DNA from: an uncultured Amaricoccus sp.
GTDB lineage: Bacteria; Pseudomonadota; Alphaproteobacteria; Rhodobacterales; Rhodobacteraceae
Length of the DNA stretch: 31,610 nt
Direction of reading: 5' to 3'
NCBI RefSeq assembly: GCF_937858865.1
Contig: NZ_CALLYO010000583.1
Coordinates: forward strand, 1-31,610
Shown here one piece after another: positions 11,652 through 19,645 of the stretch. The notes below the pieces were generated by a model. That model ran no database searches, was not told the DNA's origin, and saw only the letters and a list, made by a program, of their open reading frames with translations. Position 1 is the first letter of the stretch, and every line of letters starts with the position of its first letter. Made by a program: the position numbers and the translations under genes.

Positions 11652-12050
11652 ATGGGAATGATCGGGCAGGGGGCGCTCGCAGCGGCCCTGGCGGTGGTGC
11701 TCGCGGTGCCGGCATTCGCCCAGGAGGGCGACGTGGCGGCGGGCGAGAAGGTGTTCAAGAAGTGCGCCGCCTGCCACTCGCTCGACCCAGACGGCAAGGC
11801 CAAGGTGGGACCGGATCTCTACGGCGTGGTCGGCCGCACCACCGGGACGACGGAAGGCTTCAAGTATTCCGACGACATGGTGAAGGCGGGTGAGGAAGGG
11901 CACGTCTGGACGCCGGAGGAGATCTCGACCTTCCTCGAGGCCCCGAAGAAGATGTTCCCGAAGACCAAGATGACCTTCGCCGGGCTGAAGAAGCCCGAGG
12001 AGCGCGCCGACGTGATCGCCTATATCGAGAGCGTCAGCAACGGCGACTGA
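11652..12050 (+). CDS. cycI: Class I c-type cytochrome, isocytochrome c2-like
   Basis: This is a small periplasmic electron carrier with one haem. From the ATG at 11652 it has 132 residues: a signal peptide ending near A23 (VPAFA), the haem site CAACH at 38-42, and the methionine ligand M107 in KTKMTFAG. An AGGAGGAGG ribosome site lies upstream; an earlier GTG in frame would only lengthen the signal peptide. In Rhodobacter sphaeroides the isocytochrome c2 gene cycI is linked to the formaldehyde dehydrogenase gene adhI, and the arrangement here resembles that. I infer that it carries electrons from C1 oxidation to a terminal oxidase. The symbol is by analogy; a general cytochrome c550/c2 name would also fit. 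Confidence 0.85.
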   Translation: MGMIGQGALAAALAVVLAVPAFAQEGDVAAGEKVFKKCAACHSLDPDGKAKVGPDLYGVVGRTTGTTEGFKYSDDMVKAGEEGHVWTPEEISTFLEAPKKMFPKTKMTFAGLKKPEERADVIAYIESVSNGD

Positions 12051-12054
12051 GCCG

Positions 12055-12095
12055 CGCGGCGGCGCGCCGGACGGGGGCTCCCGCCGGCCGCCGCG
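12055..12095. terminator. GC-rich hairpin after the cytochrome gene
   Basis: The arms CGCGGCGG (12055-12062) and CCGCCGCG (12088-12095) form a perfect 8-bp stem with a GC-rich 25-nt loop. A run of six T follows at 12112-12117. The distance from stem to T-run is longer than in a standard terminator, but together they probably end the gfa-fghA-cytochrome transcript. The rest of the 357-nt gap up to xoxF holds the xoxF promoter and leader. Confidence 0.5.
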
Positions 12096-12281
12096 ACCTT
12101 CGTGCCACCTCTTTTTTCCGGCCGATGCCATGTGGTGGACACGGTGTCGCACCGTCGCGCGGCCTCGCGCCGTGCGGCGCCTCTGGTCGCTGCGGTAATC
12201 GTGGCGGGACAATCCGTTAGCGGTCGCCGCGACGCCGGCCGGAGCGGGCCATACTTTCGGTTGAAGGGCGGACCGGTCTCG

Positions 12282-12310
12282 TTGACAACCGCCGGCCGAA
12301 GCAATTTCAT
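12282..12310 (+). promoter_or_regulatory. Likely sigma-70-type promoter of xoxF
   Basis: A perfect TTGACA (12282-12287) is followed after 17 bp by TTTCAT (12305-12310), which matches the -10 consensus at four of six bases. The predicted transcript would start near 12317 and give a leader of about 90 nt. That leader contains a stem GGGCGC/GCGCCC at 12327-12347. Around 12305-12321 the sequence is AT-rich, unlike its surroundings. Confidence 0.6.
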
Positions 12311-12407
12311 AAGAAGTTAATATGGAGGGCGCCGGCGAGGCGCGCCCCTCGGGGGCGGGCAGACGGCGGATCGCCAAAGAGAGACGATGACGCAAGGGAG
12401 GTCCTGC

Positions 12408-14213
12408 ATGAAACGGTGGTCACTGTCGGTCGCAGCTACGCTGCTCGTAGGGGTGGCGGCGCCTGCGCTGGCGAACGACTCGGTGCTGACGGAAACCGGC
12501 AACGCCAAGCAGTGGGCGATCCAGACCGGCGACTACGCCAACACCCGCTATTCCGAGCTCGACCAGATCAACAAGGACAACGTCGGGGATCTGCAGGTCG
12601 CCTGGACCTTCTCGACCGGCGTGCTGCGCGGCCACGAAGGCTCGCCGCTGGTCATCGGCGACATGATGTACGTCCACACGCCGTTCCCCAACACCGTCTA
12701 CGCCCTCGACCTGGCGCAGGACGGCAGGATCGTCTGGAAGTACCATCCGCAGCAGGATCCGAACGTCATCGGCGTGATGTGCTGCGACACGGTCTATCGC
12801 GGTCTCGCCTATGCCGACGGGCTGCTGTTCCTGCACCAGGCCGACACCACGCTGGTGGCGCTCGACGCCAAGACCGGCGAGGTGAAGTGGAGCGTCGTGA
12901 ACGGCGACCCGGCCAAGGGCGAGACCAACACGACGACGGTGCTGCCGGTGAAGGACAAGGTCATCGTCGGCATCTCCGGCGGCGAGTTCGGCGTGCGCGG
13001 CAGCGTCACTGCCTACAACATCGCCGACGGCAGCCTGGCCTGGCGGGCCTATTCGACCGGGCCGGACGAGGAGATGCTGGTCGATCCGGAGAAGACCACC
13101 CATCTCGGCAAGCCGATCGGCAAGGACAGCTCGCTGAACAGCTGGGAAGGCGACCAGTGGACGATCGGCGGCGGCACCACCTGGGGCTGGTACAGCTACG
13201 ATCCCGATCTCGATCTCATCTACTACGGGACCGGCAACCCCTCGACCTGGAACCCCTCGCAGCGGCCGGGCGACAACCGGTGGTCGATGACCATCATGGC
13301 CCGCGATCCCGACGACGGGATGGCCAAGTGGTTCTACCAGATGACGCCGCACGACGAGTGGGACTTCGACGGCGTCAACGAGAACGTGCTGTTCGAGGCC
13401 GAGATCGACGGCACGGAGCGCAAGCTCCTGTTCCATCCCGACCGCAACGGCATCGCCTACACGCTCGACCGGGAGACGGGCGAGCTGCTCGTGGCCGAGA
13501 AGTACGACCCGGCGGTGAACTGGACGACCGGCGTCGACATGGACCCGAACTCCGAGACCTTCGGCCGGCCGCAGGTGGTGGCGCAGTATTCGACCGAGCA
13601 GAACGGCGAGGACGTGAACACGACCGGCATCTGCCCGGCCGCGCTCGGCACCAAGGACCAGCAGCCCTCGGCCTACTCGCCGAAGACCGGGCTGATGTAC
13701 GTGCCGACCAACCACGTCTGCATGGACTACGAGCCGTTCCGGGTGAGCTATACCGCCGGCCAGCCCTACGTCGGCGCGACGCTCTCGATGTTCCCGGCGC
13801 CGAACAGCCATGGCGGCATGGGCAACTTCATCGCCTGGGATCCGGTCGCGGGCGAGATCAAGTGGTCGCTGCCCGAGCAGTTCTCGGTCTGGTCGGGCGC
13901 GCTGGCGACGGCCGGTGACGTGGTCTTCTACGGCACGCTCGAGGGCTACCTGAAGGCGGTCGACGCTGCGACGGGCAACGAGCTCTACAAGTTCAAGACC
14001 CCGTCCGGCGTGATCGGCAACGTCTTCACCTACGAGCGCGAGGGCAAGCAGTACGTGGGCGTCCTCTCGGGCGTCGGCGGCTGGGCCGGCATCGGCCTCG
14101 CGGCGGGCCTGACCAACGCGACCGACGGCCTCGGCGCGGTGGGCGGCTACGCGGCGCTCGCCGACTATACCGCCCTCGGCGGCCAGCTCACGGTCTTCGC
14201 GCTGCCCAACTGA
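12408..14213 (+). CDS. xoxF: Lanthanide-dependent PQQ methanol dehydrogenase, XoxF type
   Basis: XoxF oxidises methanol to formaldehyde in the periplasm, using pyrroloquinoline quinone and a lanthanide ion. The protein has 601 residues, with a signal peptide ending near A23 (APALA) and an eight-bladed propeller sequence with repeated AxDxxTGxxxW motifs. The vicinal disulfide that stacks on PQQ is C125-C126. Metal ligands are E193, N277 and the catalytic D319. The extra aspartate D321 in DEWDFDGVN, where calcium-type MxaF has alanine, marks a lanthanide enzyme. I chose the ATG at 12408, behind GGGAGG, because MKRWSLS starts a normal signal peptide; an in-frame ATG at 12387 would add seven residues. 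No mxaI-like small subunit is nearby, as expected for XoxF. Confidence 0.97.
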   Translation: MKRWSLSVAATLLVGVAAPALANDSVLTETGNAKQWAIQTGDYANTRYSELDQINKDNVGDLQVAWTFSTGVLRGHEGSPLVIGDMMYVHTPFPNTVYALDLAQDGRIVWKYHPQQDPNVIGVMCCDTVYRGLAYADGLLFLHQADTTLVALDAKTGEVKWSVVNGDPAKGETNTTTVLPVKDKVIVGISGGEFGVRGSVTAYNIADGSLAWRAYSTGPDEEMLVDPEKTTHLGKPIGKDSSLNSWEGDQWTIGGGTTWGWYSYDPDLDLIYYGTGNPSTWNPSQRPGDNRWSMTIMARDPDDGMAKWFYQMTPHDEWDFDGVNENVLFEAEIDGTERKLLFHPDRNGIAYTLDRETGELLVAEKYDPAVNWTTGVDMDPNSETFGRPQVVAQYSTEQNGEDVNTTGICPAALGTKDQQPSAYSPKTGLMYVPTNHVCMDYEPFRVSYTAGQPYVGATLSMFPAPNSHGGMGNFIAWDPVAGEIKWSLPEQFSVWSGALATAGDVVFYGTLEGYLKAVDAATGNELYKFKTPSGVIGNVFTYEREGKQYVGVLSGVGGWAGIGLAAGLTNATDGLGAVGGYAALADYTALGGQLTVFALPN

Positions 14214-14241
14214 GGGCCGCGACAGACAGGACTGAAACACG

Positions 14242-14268
14242 CGCCGCCCCGGACCTTCCGGGGCGGCG
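14242..14268. terminator. Strong hairpin between xoxF and xoxG
   Basis: The arms CGCCGCCCCGGA and TCCGGGGCGGCG pair perfectly over 12 bp with a 3-nt loop. Only two T residues follow. It may be a partial terminator, lowering xoxG and xoxJ expression relative to xoxF, or a stem that stabilises the xoxF message. Confidence 0.7.
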
Positions 14269-14370
14269 TTCGCGTCGGACGGGGCCAGCGCCCGGGCCAG
14301 ACTAAAGTTTGATTTCCCTGCCCGGGGCGTCGGTCTAGCGTTCCGGGGACAGGCTTCTTGGGAGGAAGGG

Positions 14371-14886
14371 ATGAGATCAGCCGCGCCGCTTCTGGCGTTC
14401 GCCATGCTCGTCGCCGGTGCGGCGTTTGCGCAGGACAGCTCGGGTGCCAATACCGAGGCCGTCGAGGACGACGGCGTGCGGTGGTTCAACTCGGACGGGG
14501 TCCCGACGTTCAAGATCGAGGCGGACGGGACGGTCGACTGGCCGACCTTCTCCGGCTATCGCCGCTACCATTCGGAATGCCACGTCTGCCACGGGCCGGA
14601 TGGCGAGGGGTCGACCTATGCGCCGGCGCTGAAGGCCTCGGCGATGCGGCTCGACTACTACGAGTTCATCGAGGTGGTCGCCAGCGGCCGGCAGGTGGTC
14701 AACGCCGCCGACAACCAGGTGATGCCCGCCTTCGGCACCAATCCCAACGTCATGTGCTACCTCGACGACATCTGGACCTACCTCCGGGCGCGCGGCGTGG
14801 ACGCCGTCCCGCGCGGCCGGCCGGCCAAGCGGGCCGACAAGTCCGAGGCCTATGCCGAGGCGGAGAAGGCCTGCATGGAGTCCTAG
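14371..14886 (+). CDS. xoxG: Cytochrome cL-like electron acceptor of XoxF
   Basis: XoxG is the dedicated periplasmic cytochrome c that takes electrons from XoxF; the Paracoccus homolog is cytochrome c553i. The protein has 171 residues, with a signal peptide ending at about A20 (GAAFA). The haem site CHVCH is at 70-74, the probable methionine ligand M118 is in NQVMPAFG, and an additional cysteine C129 lies in NVMCYLDDIWTYL. This last segment is conserved in the group. A GGGAGGAAGGG ribosome site precedes the ATG. It follows xoxF after a hairpin and is almost joined to xoxJ. Confidence 0.93.
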   Translation: MRSAAPLLAFAMLVAGAAFAQDSSGANTEAVEDDGVRWFNSDGVPTFKIEADGTVDWPTFSGYRRYHSECHVCHGPDGEGSTYAPALKASAMRLDYYEFIEVVASGRQVVNAADNQVMPAFGTNPNVMCYLDDIWTYLRARGVDAVPRGRPAKRADKSEAYAEAEKACMES

Positions 14887-14888
14887 GG

Positions 14889-15728
14889 ATGCGCGCGCTC
14901 GGCATAGCGATGGCGGCGGCCGTCGCCCTGGCCGGCCCGGTCGCGGCGCAGGTCGCCGACCTCGTCGACCACAGCGCCTTCCGGGTCTGCGCCGATCCGG
15001 CCAACCGGCCGCTCTCGGCCGAGGACGGCTCGGGCTTCGAGAACCGGATCGCCGAGCTCCTCGCCGGCAAGCTCGGCGTGCCGGTGCAATATACCTGGTT
15101 CCCGCAGGTGACCGGCTTCGTGCGGAACACGCTGCAGGCCGGCAAGTGCGACGTGGTGATGGGCTATGCCCAGGGCGACGAGCTCGTGCTCAACACCAAC
15201 CATTACTACACCTCGACGCATGTGATCGTGGTGCGGAAGGACAGCGATCTCGCCGACGTCGACACGCTGCGCGACCCCCGCTTGCAGGGCCGGCGGATCG
15301 GCGTGGTGGCCGGCGCGCCGCCGTCGACGCACGTCGCGCGCCTCGGGATGATGAAGGATGCCGAGCCTTATGCCCTGATGACCGACCGGCGGGTCGAGGA
15401 TCCGGCCGGGCAGATGCTGGCCGATCTCGAGGCGGGCAAGATCGATGCGGCGCTGCTCTGGGGGCCGATCGGCGGGCCGCTGGTGAAGCAGGGGCATCCC
15501 GGCCTGATCGCGACGCCGCTGCTCAAGGAGCCGGGGACGCCGCGGCTCGTCTTCCGCATCACCATGGGGGTGCGGGCCGGCGAGGACGAGTGGAAGCGCG
15601 AGCTCAACAGCCTGATCCGCCGCAACCAGGACGAGATCGACGCCATCCTGCGCGACGCGGGGGTGCCGATCTTCGACGATTTCGGCAAGGGCGAGAAGCC
15701 GGTGGCGGAGGCCGCGCCGCAGGAGTGA
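14889..15728 (+). CDS. xoxJ: Periplasmic binding protein-like methanol dehydrogenase accessory protein
   Basis: XoxJ belongs to the family 3 solute-binding fold and is thought to help mature or activate XoxF, not to import anything. The protein has 279 residues, with a signal peptide ending near A20 (GPVAA). The fold opening FRVCADPANRPLSAEDGSGFENRI and the partner segment VQYTWFPQVTGFVRNTL are typical of the MoxJ/XoxJ group. It starts 2 nt after the xoxG stop, and GGAG inside the end of xoxG serves as its ribosome site. No permease or ATPase follows, in line with a non-transport role. It converges with fdsD, with only 4 nt between the two stops. Confidence 0.92.
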   Translation: MRALGIAMAAAVALAGPVAAQVADLVDHSAFRVCADPANRPLSAEDGSGFENRIAELLAGKLGVPVQYTWFPQVTGFVRNTLQAGKCDVVMGYAQGDELVLNTNHYYTSTHVIVVRKDSDLADVDTLRDPRLQGRRIGVVAGAPPSTHVARLGMMKDAEPYALMTDRRVEDPAGQMLADLEAGKIDAALLWGPIGGPLVKQGHPGLIATPLLKEPGTPRLVFRITMGVRAGEDEWKRELNSLIRRNQDEIDAILRDAGVPIFDDFGKGEKPVAEAAPQE

Positions 15729-15732
15729 TCGC

Positions 15733-15954
15733 TCAGGCGTCGGCCTTGGGGCGGAGGCGGGCGCTCGCCTCGATGACCAGGGGATGCAGGCCCTCGGCGC
15801 CGGAATCGACCAGGCGGAACAGTTCCTCGCGCATCTCGGGGGTCCAGTAGTCCTGGAGATGGCCCGCCACGCGGCCGGCCTGGTCCTCGCGCCGCTGGGT
15901 CGCGAAGAAGGTGCCGATCTGGTTCGCCATGGTGACCAGCCGGTCATGCGACAT
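15733..15954 (-). CDS. fdsD: NAD-dependent formate dehydrogenase delta subunit
   Basis: FdsD is the small subunit of the soluble molybdenum formate dehydrogenase, needed for a stable, active complex. The protein has 73 residues, starting MSHDRLVTMANQIGTFF and containing the family segment VAGHLQDYWTPEMREEL. I chose the ATG at 15954, which overlaps the end of fdhD by 11 nt; the longer open frame upstream is overlap only. It is the last gene of the fds operon and converges with xoxJ. Confidence 0.9.
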   Translation of the reverse strand: MSHDRLVTMANQIGTFFATQRREDQAGRVAGHLQDYWTPEMREELFRLVDSGAEGLHPLVIEASARLRPKADA

Positions 15955-16756
15955 TGCGGTTCTCCGTCTCGATGCGGCGCGGATGGGAGAAGACCGCGAA
16001 GGTCGTCTCGCGCGCCAAGGCGACAAGGGTGAGGCCGGCCGCCTCGGCGAGGCGCACGGCGTGGGCGGTGGGCGCCGAGACGCCGACGACGACGGGGAAC
16101 CCGGCCACGGCGGCCTTCTGCACCATGTCGACCGAGACGCGGCTCGTCAGCACGGCCGCGCCGGTACTCGCGTCCTCGCCGCGCTGCGCCAGGGCGCCGA
16201 CGAGCTTGTCGAGCGCATTGTGCCGCCCGACGTCCTCGTAGGCCGCGACGATGCCCTCGCCCGGGCGCCAGAAGGCGGCGGCATGGACCGCGTGCGTCTC
16301 GCGATGAAGCGGCTGCGCCGCACCGAGCGCAGCCACCGCCGCCTCGACGTCGCGGGCGCGGAGCCGGAGATCGGCGCTCACCTCGGGCAGCGGGCGGACC
16401 GCCTCGGCGAGGCTGTCGATGCCGCAGAGCCCGCAGCCGACCGGCCCGAGCAGGTAGCGCCGCCGCGCTGCCAGCGCCTCGGCGCGGCCGCTGGCCAGCC
16501 ACATGCGGATCTCGATGCCCTCGGGCTGCTCGACGACCTCGAGGTTCTCGATCTCCTCCGGCTGCGCGACGATGCGCTCGGTCAGGCTGAAGCCGAGGCC
16601 GAAGACCTCGAGATCGCAGGGCGTGGCCATGAGCACCGCCTGCGTCGTGCCGTCGTAGACCATGGCGACCGCCGTCTCCTCCGGCAGCGCCGGCACGACC
16701 GCGCGGGCCACGCCGGCGCGGACCGAGAGGCCGGGGACGCGGACGCTCGGCCGCAT
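15944..16756 (-). CDS. fdhD: Formate dehydrogenase accessory sulfurtransferase
   Basis: FdhD (called FdsC in fds operons) delivers sulfur to the molybdenum cofactor of formate dehydrogenase and is essential for its activity. The protein has 270 residues. The conserved CxxC pair is C108 and C111 in GPVGCGLCGID. The segments EDVGRHNALDKLVG and TSRVSVDMVQKAA, which form the cofactor-binding region, are intact. It starts 3 nt after the fdsA stop, so translation is probably coupled. Position between fdsA and fdsD is the usual one. Confidence 0.95.
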   Translation of the reverse strand: MRPSVRVPGLSVRAGVARAVVPALPEETAVAMVYDGTTQAVLMATPCDLEVFGLGFSLTERIVAQPEEIENLEVVEQPEGIEIRMWLASGRAEALAARRRYLLGPVGCGLCGIDSLAEAVRPLPEVSADLRLRARDVEAAVAALGAAQPLHRETHAVHAAAFWRPGEGIVAAYEDVGRHNALDKLVGALAQRGEDASTGAAVLTSRVSVDMVQKAAVAGFPVVVGVSAPTAHAVRLAEAAGLTLVALARETTFAVFSHPRRIETENRNVA

Positions 16757-16759
16757 CGG

Positions 16760-19645
16760 CTACTCGGCGGCCGGCAGGATGCGCCGCGACTGCTCGGCGC
16801 GCGCGGCATATTCCTCCTGCCACTCGGTGCGGCCGTTCGAGAGCGACACCTGCACCGCCGTCACCTTGTACTCCGGGCAGTTGGTCGCCCAGTCGGAGAA
16901 GTCGGTGGTGACGACGTTGGCCTGGGTGTCGGGGTGGTGGAAGGTGGTATAGACCACCCCCGGCATCACCCGGTCGGTGACCTGCGCCCGCAGCGAGGTC
17001 TCGCCGGAGCGGGAGGCGAGCTTGACCCAGTCGCCTTCCTTGATGCCGCGCTGCTCGGCGTCGTGCGGATGGATCTCGAGCAGGTCCTCGTCGTGCCAGA
17101 CGACGTTCGCCGTGCGCCGGGTCTGCGCGCCGACGTTGTACTGGCTGAGGATGCGCCCGGTGGTCAGCAGCAGCGGGAAGCGCGGGCCGGTCCGCTCGTC
17201 GGTCGCGACATATTCGGTGACGATGAACTTGCCCTTGCCGCGCACGAAGGTGTCGACGTGCATCACCGGCGTGCCCTCCGGGCGCGCCTCGTTGCACGGC
17301 CACTGCACCGATCCCTTCTCGTCGATGAGGTCGAAGGTCACCCCGGCGAAGGTCGGCGTCGTCGCGGCGATCTCGTCCATGATCTGCGAGGGATGGGTAT
17401 AGGTCCAGTCCCCCCCCATGGCGTTGGCGAGGAGCTGGGTCACCTCCCAGTCGGCATATCCCGCCCGCGGCGCGATCACCGTACGCACGCGGTTGATGCG
17501 CCGCTCCGAGTTGGTGAAGGTGCCGTCCTTCTCGAGGAAGCTCGAGCCGGGCAGGAAGACGTGCGCGTAGTTCGCCGTCTCGTTCAGGAAGAGGTCGTGC
17601 ACGATCACGCATTCCATCGCCGCCAGCCCGGCGGCGACGTGGCGGGTGTCGGGATCGGACTGCAGGATGTCCTCGCCCTGGCAGTAGAGCCCCTTGAAGG
17701 TGCCGGCGACCGCGGCGTCGAGCATGTTGTTGACCCGCAGGCCCGGCTCGGTGTCGAGCGTGACGCCCCAGATATCCTCGTAGGTCGCCCGCACGTCGGC
17801 ATGCTTGATGTGGCGGTAGCCGGGCAGCTCGTGCGGGAAGGAGCCCATGTCGCAGGATCCCTGCACGTTGTTCTGGCCGCGCAGCGGGTTCACGCCGACG
17901 CCCGGGCGCCCGATGTTGCCGGTCATCATGGCGAGGTTCGCGATCGCCATCACCGCCGTCGAGCCCTGGCTGTGCTCGGTGACGCCGAGCCCGTAGTAGA
18001 TCGCCGCATTGCCGCCGGTGGCGTAGAGCCGGGCGGCGGCGCGCAGCTCGGCCGGGTCGATGCTGGTCAGCGGCGCCGTCGCCTCCGGGCTGTGGCGCGG
18101 GTCGGAGATGAACTCGGCATAGTCGCGGAACTCGTCCCAGTCGCAGCGCTCGCGGATGAAGGCCTCGTCGATCAGGCCCTCGGTGACGATGACGTGCGCC
18201 ATGGCCGAGATGGCCGCAACGTTGGTGCCGGGCCGCAATGCGAGGTGGTGCGCCGCCTCGACGTGCGGCGAGCGGACGAGGTCGATGCGCCGCGGGTCGA
18301 GGACGATGAGCTTCGCCCCCTCGCGCAGCCGCTTCTTCATCCGGCTGGCGAAGACCGGGTGGCCGTCGGTCGGATTGGCGCCGATGACGACCATGACATC
18401 GGCCTGCTCGACCGAATCGAAGTCCTGGGTGCCGGCCGAGGTGCCGAAGGTCTGGCCGAGCCCGTAGCCGGTCGGCGAGTGGCAGACGCGCGCGCAGGTG
18501 TCGGTGTTGTTGTTGAGGAAGACGGCGCGGGCGAGCTTCTGCACCAGGTAGGTTTCCTCGTTGGTGCAGCGGCTCGAGGTCAGGACGCCGATCGACTTGC
18601 GCCCGTAGGTCTGCTGCAGCGCCTTGAGGCGGGTGGCGGCGTAGGTGATCGCCTCCTCCCAGCTCACCTCGGTCCACGGCTCGTCGATCGAGTCGCGGAT
18701 CATCGGCTTCAGGATGCGGTCCTTGTGGCTGGCGTAGCCGTAGGCGAAGCGGCCCTTGACGCAGGAATGCCCGTGGTTCGCCTTGCCGTGCCGGTAGGGC
18801 ATCATCCGCACCAGCTGGTCGCCGTTCAGCTCGGCCTTGAACGAGCAGCCGACGCCGCAGTAGGCGCAGGTGGTGATGATCGAGCGGGTCGGCATGCCGA
18901 GCTCGGCGATCGACTTCTCCTGCAGCGCCGCGGTCGGGCAGGCCTGCACGCAGGCGCCGCAGCTCACGCAGTCCGAGGAGAGGAAGTTGTCGCCCGCCAT
19001 GCCGGCCGAGACGACGCTGTCGAAGCCGCGGCCCTCTATCGTCAGCGCGAAGGTGCCCTGCACCTCGTCGCAGGCGCGCACGCAGCGCGAGCAGACGATG
19101 CACTTGGCCGGGTCGAAGCTGAAATAGGGGTTGCTGTCGTCCTGCGGCAGGTAGCGCGGGTTCGCCTCGCCGTTGCGCTGCGGCGCGGCGTGGTTGTCGC
19201 CCGGCTCGTAGCGGATCTCGCGCAGGCCGACGACGCCGGCCATCTCCTGCAGCTCGGTGCCGCCGTTCGCGGTCGAGGTCAGGAAGTCGCGCGGATAGTC
19301 GGAGAGGTAGAGCTCCATCACGCCCTTGCGCAGGCGGCGGACCTTCTCGCTCTGGGTGTGCACCACCATCCCCGCGGCGACAGGCGTCGTGCAGGAGGCG
19401 GGCAGGCCGCGGCGGCCCTCGATCTCGACGACGCAGAGCCGGCAGGAGCCGAAGGCCTCCATGCTGTCGGTGGCGCAGAGCTTCGGCACCGGGATGCCGG
19501 CGAGCGCCGCCGCGCGCATCACGCTGGTGCCCTCCGGCACCTCGACCGCGAAGCCGTCGATCGTCAGCGAGACCATCTCCTCGGAGCGGGAGGGGGGCGT
19601 GCCGAGGTCGCGGTCGGCGTCCCAGGGAATGACGAAGTCCTTCAT
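16760..19645 (-). CDS. fdsA: NAD-dependent formate dehydrogenase alpha (molybdenum) subunit
   Basis: FdsA carries the molybdenum site where formate is oxidised to CO2. The protein has 961 residues, like the Rhodobacter and Cupriavidus enzymes. In order there is an N-terminal [2Fe-2S] ferredoxin domain (C57, C68, C71, C85), two [4Fe-4S] motifs (C182, C185, C188, C192 and C226, C229, C232, C236), and a further [4Fe-4S] site beside the cofactor (C260, C263, C267, C295). The bis-MGD catalytic domain follows. The molybdenum ligand is C388 followed by H389 in CARVCHSPT, so this is a cysteine enzyme, not a selenocysteine one. The ATG overlaps the fdsB stop as ATGA. Confidence 0.97.
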   Translation of the reverse strand: MKDFVIPWDADRDLGTPPSRSEEMVSLTIDGFAVEVPEGTSVMRAAALAGIPVPKLCATDSMEAFGSCRLCVVEIEGRRGLPASCTTPVAAGMVVHTQSEKVRRLRKGVMELYLSDYPRDFLTSTANGGTELQEMAGVVGLREIRYEPGDNHAAPQRNGEANPRYLPQDDSNPYFSFDPAKCIVCSRCVRACDEVQGTFALTIEGRGFDSVVSAGMAGDNFLSSDCVSCGACVQACPTAALQEKSIAELGMPTRSIITTCAYCGVGCSFKAELNGDQLVRMMPYRHGKANHGHSCVKGRFAYGYASHKDRILKPMIRDSIDEPWTEVSWEEAITYAATRLKALQQTYGRKSIGVLTSSRCTNEETYLVQKLARAVFLNNNTDTCARVCHSPTGYGLGQTFGTSAGTQDFDSVEQADVMVVIGANPTDGHPVFASRMKKRLREGAKLIVLDPRRIDLVRSPHVEAAHHLALRPGTNVAAISAMAHVIVTEGLIDEAFIRERCDWDEFRDYAEFISDPRHSPEATAPLTSIDPAELRAAARLYATGGNAAIYYGLGVTEHSQGSTAVMAIANLAMMTGNIGRPGVGVNPLRGQNNVQGSCDMGSFPHELPGYRHIKHADVRATYEDIWGVTLDTEPGLRVNNMLDAAVAGTFKGLYCQGEDILQSDPDTRHVAAGLAAMECVIVHDLFLNETANYAHVFLPGSSFLEKDGTFTNSERRINRVRTVIAPRAGYADWEVTQLLANAMGGDWTYTHPSQIMDEIAATTPTFAGVTFDLIDEKGSVQWPCNEARPEGTPVMHVDTFVRGKGKFIVTEYVATDERTGPRFPLLLTTGRILSQYNVGAQTRRTANVVWHDEDLLEIHPHDAEQRGIKEGDWVKLASRSGETSLRAQVTDRVMPGVVYTTFHHPDTQANVVTTDFSDWATNCPEYKVTAVQVSLSNGRTEWQEEYAARAEQSRRILPAAE

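Noticed and set aside
14889..15728. XoxJ as the binding protein of an amino-acid-type ABC importer
   Set aside because: It directly follows xoxG, has no transporter partners, and its sequence fits the MoxJ/XoxJ accessory group.
14883..19103. A 1406-codon open frame on the minus strand, and a 1359-codon frame on the plus strand at 15911-19990
   Set aside because: They run out of frame or antisense through xoxJ, fdsD, fdhD and fdsA, have very Arg/Ala/Gly-rich translations and no recognisable domain. Such frames are expected in DNA this GC-rich.
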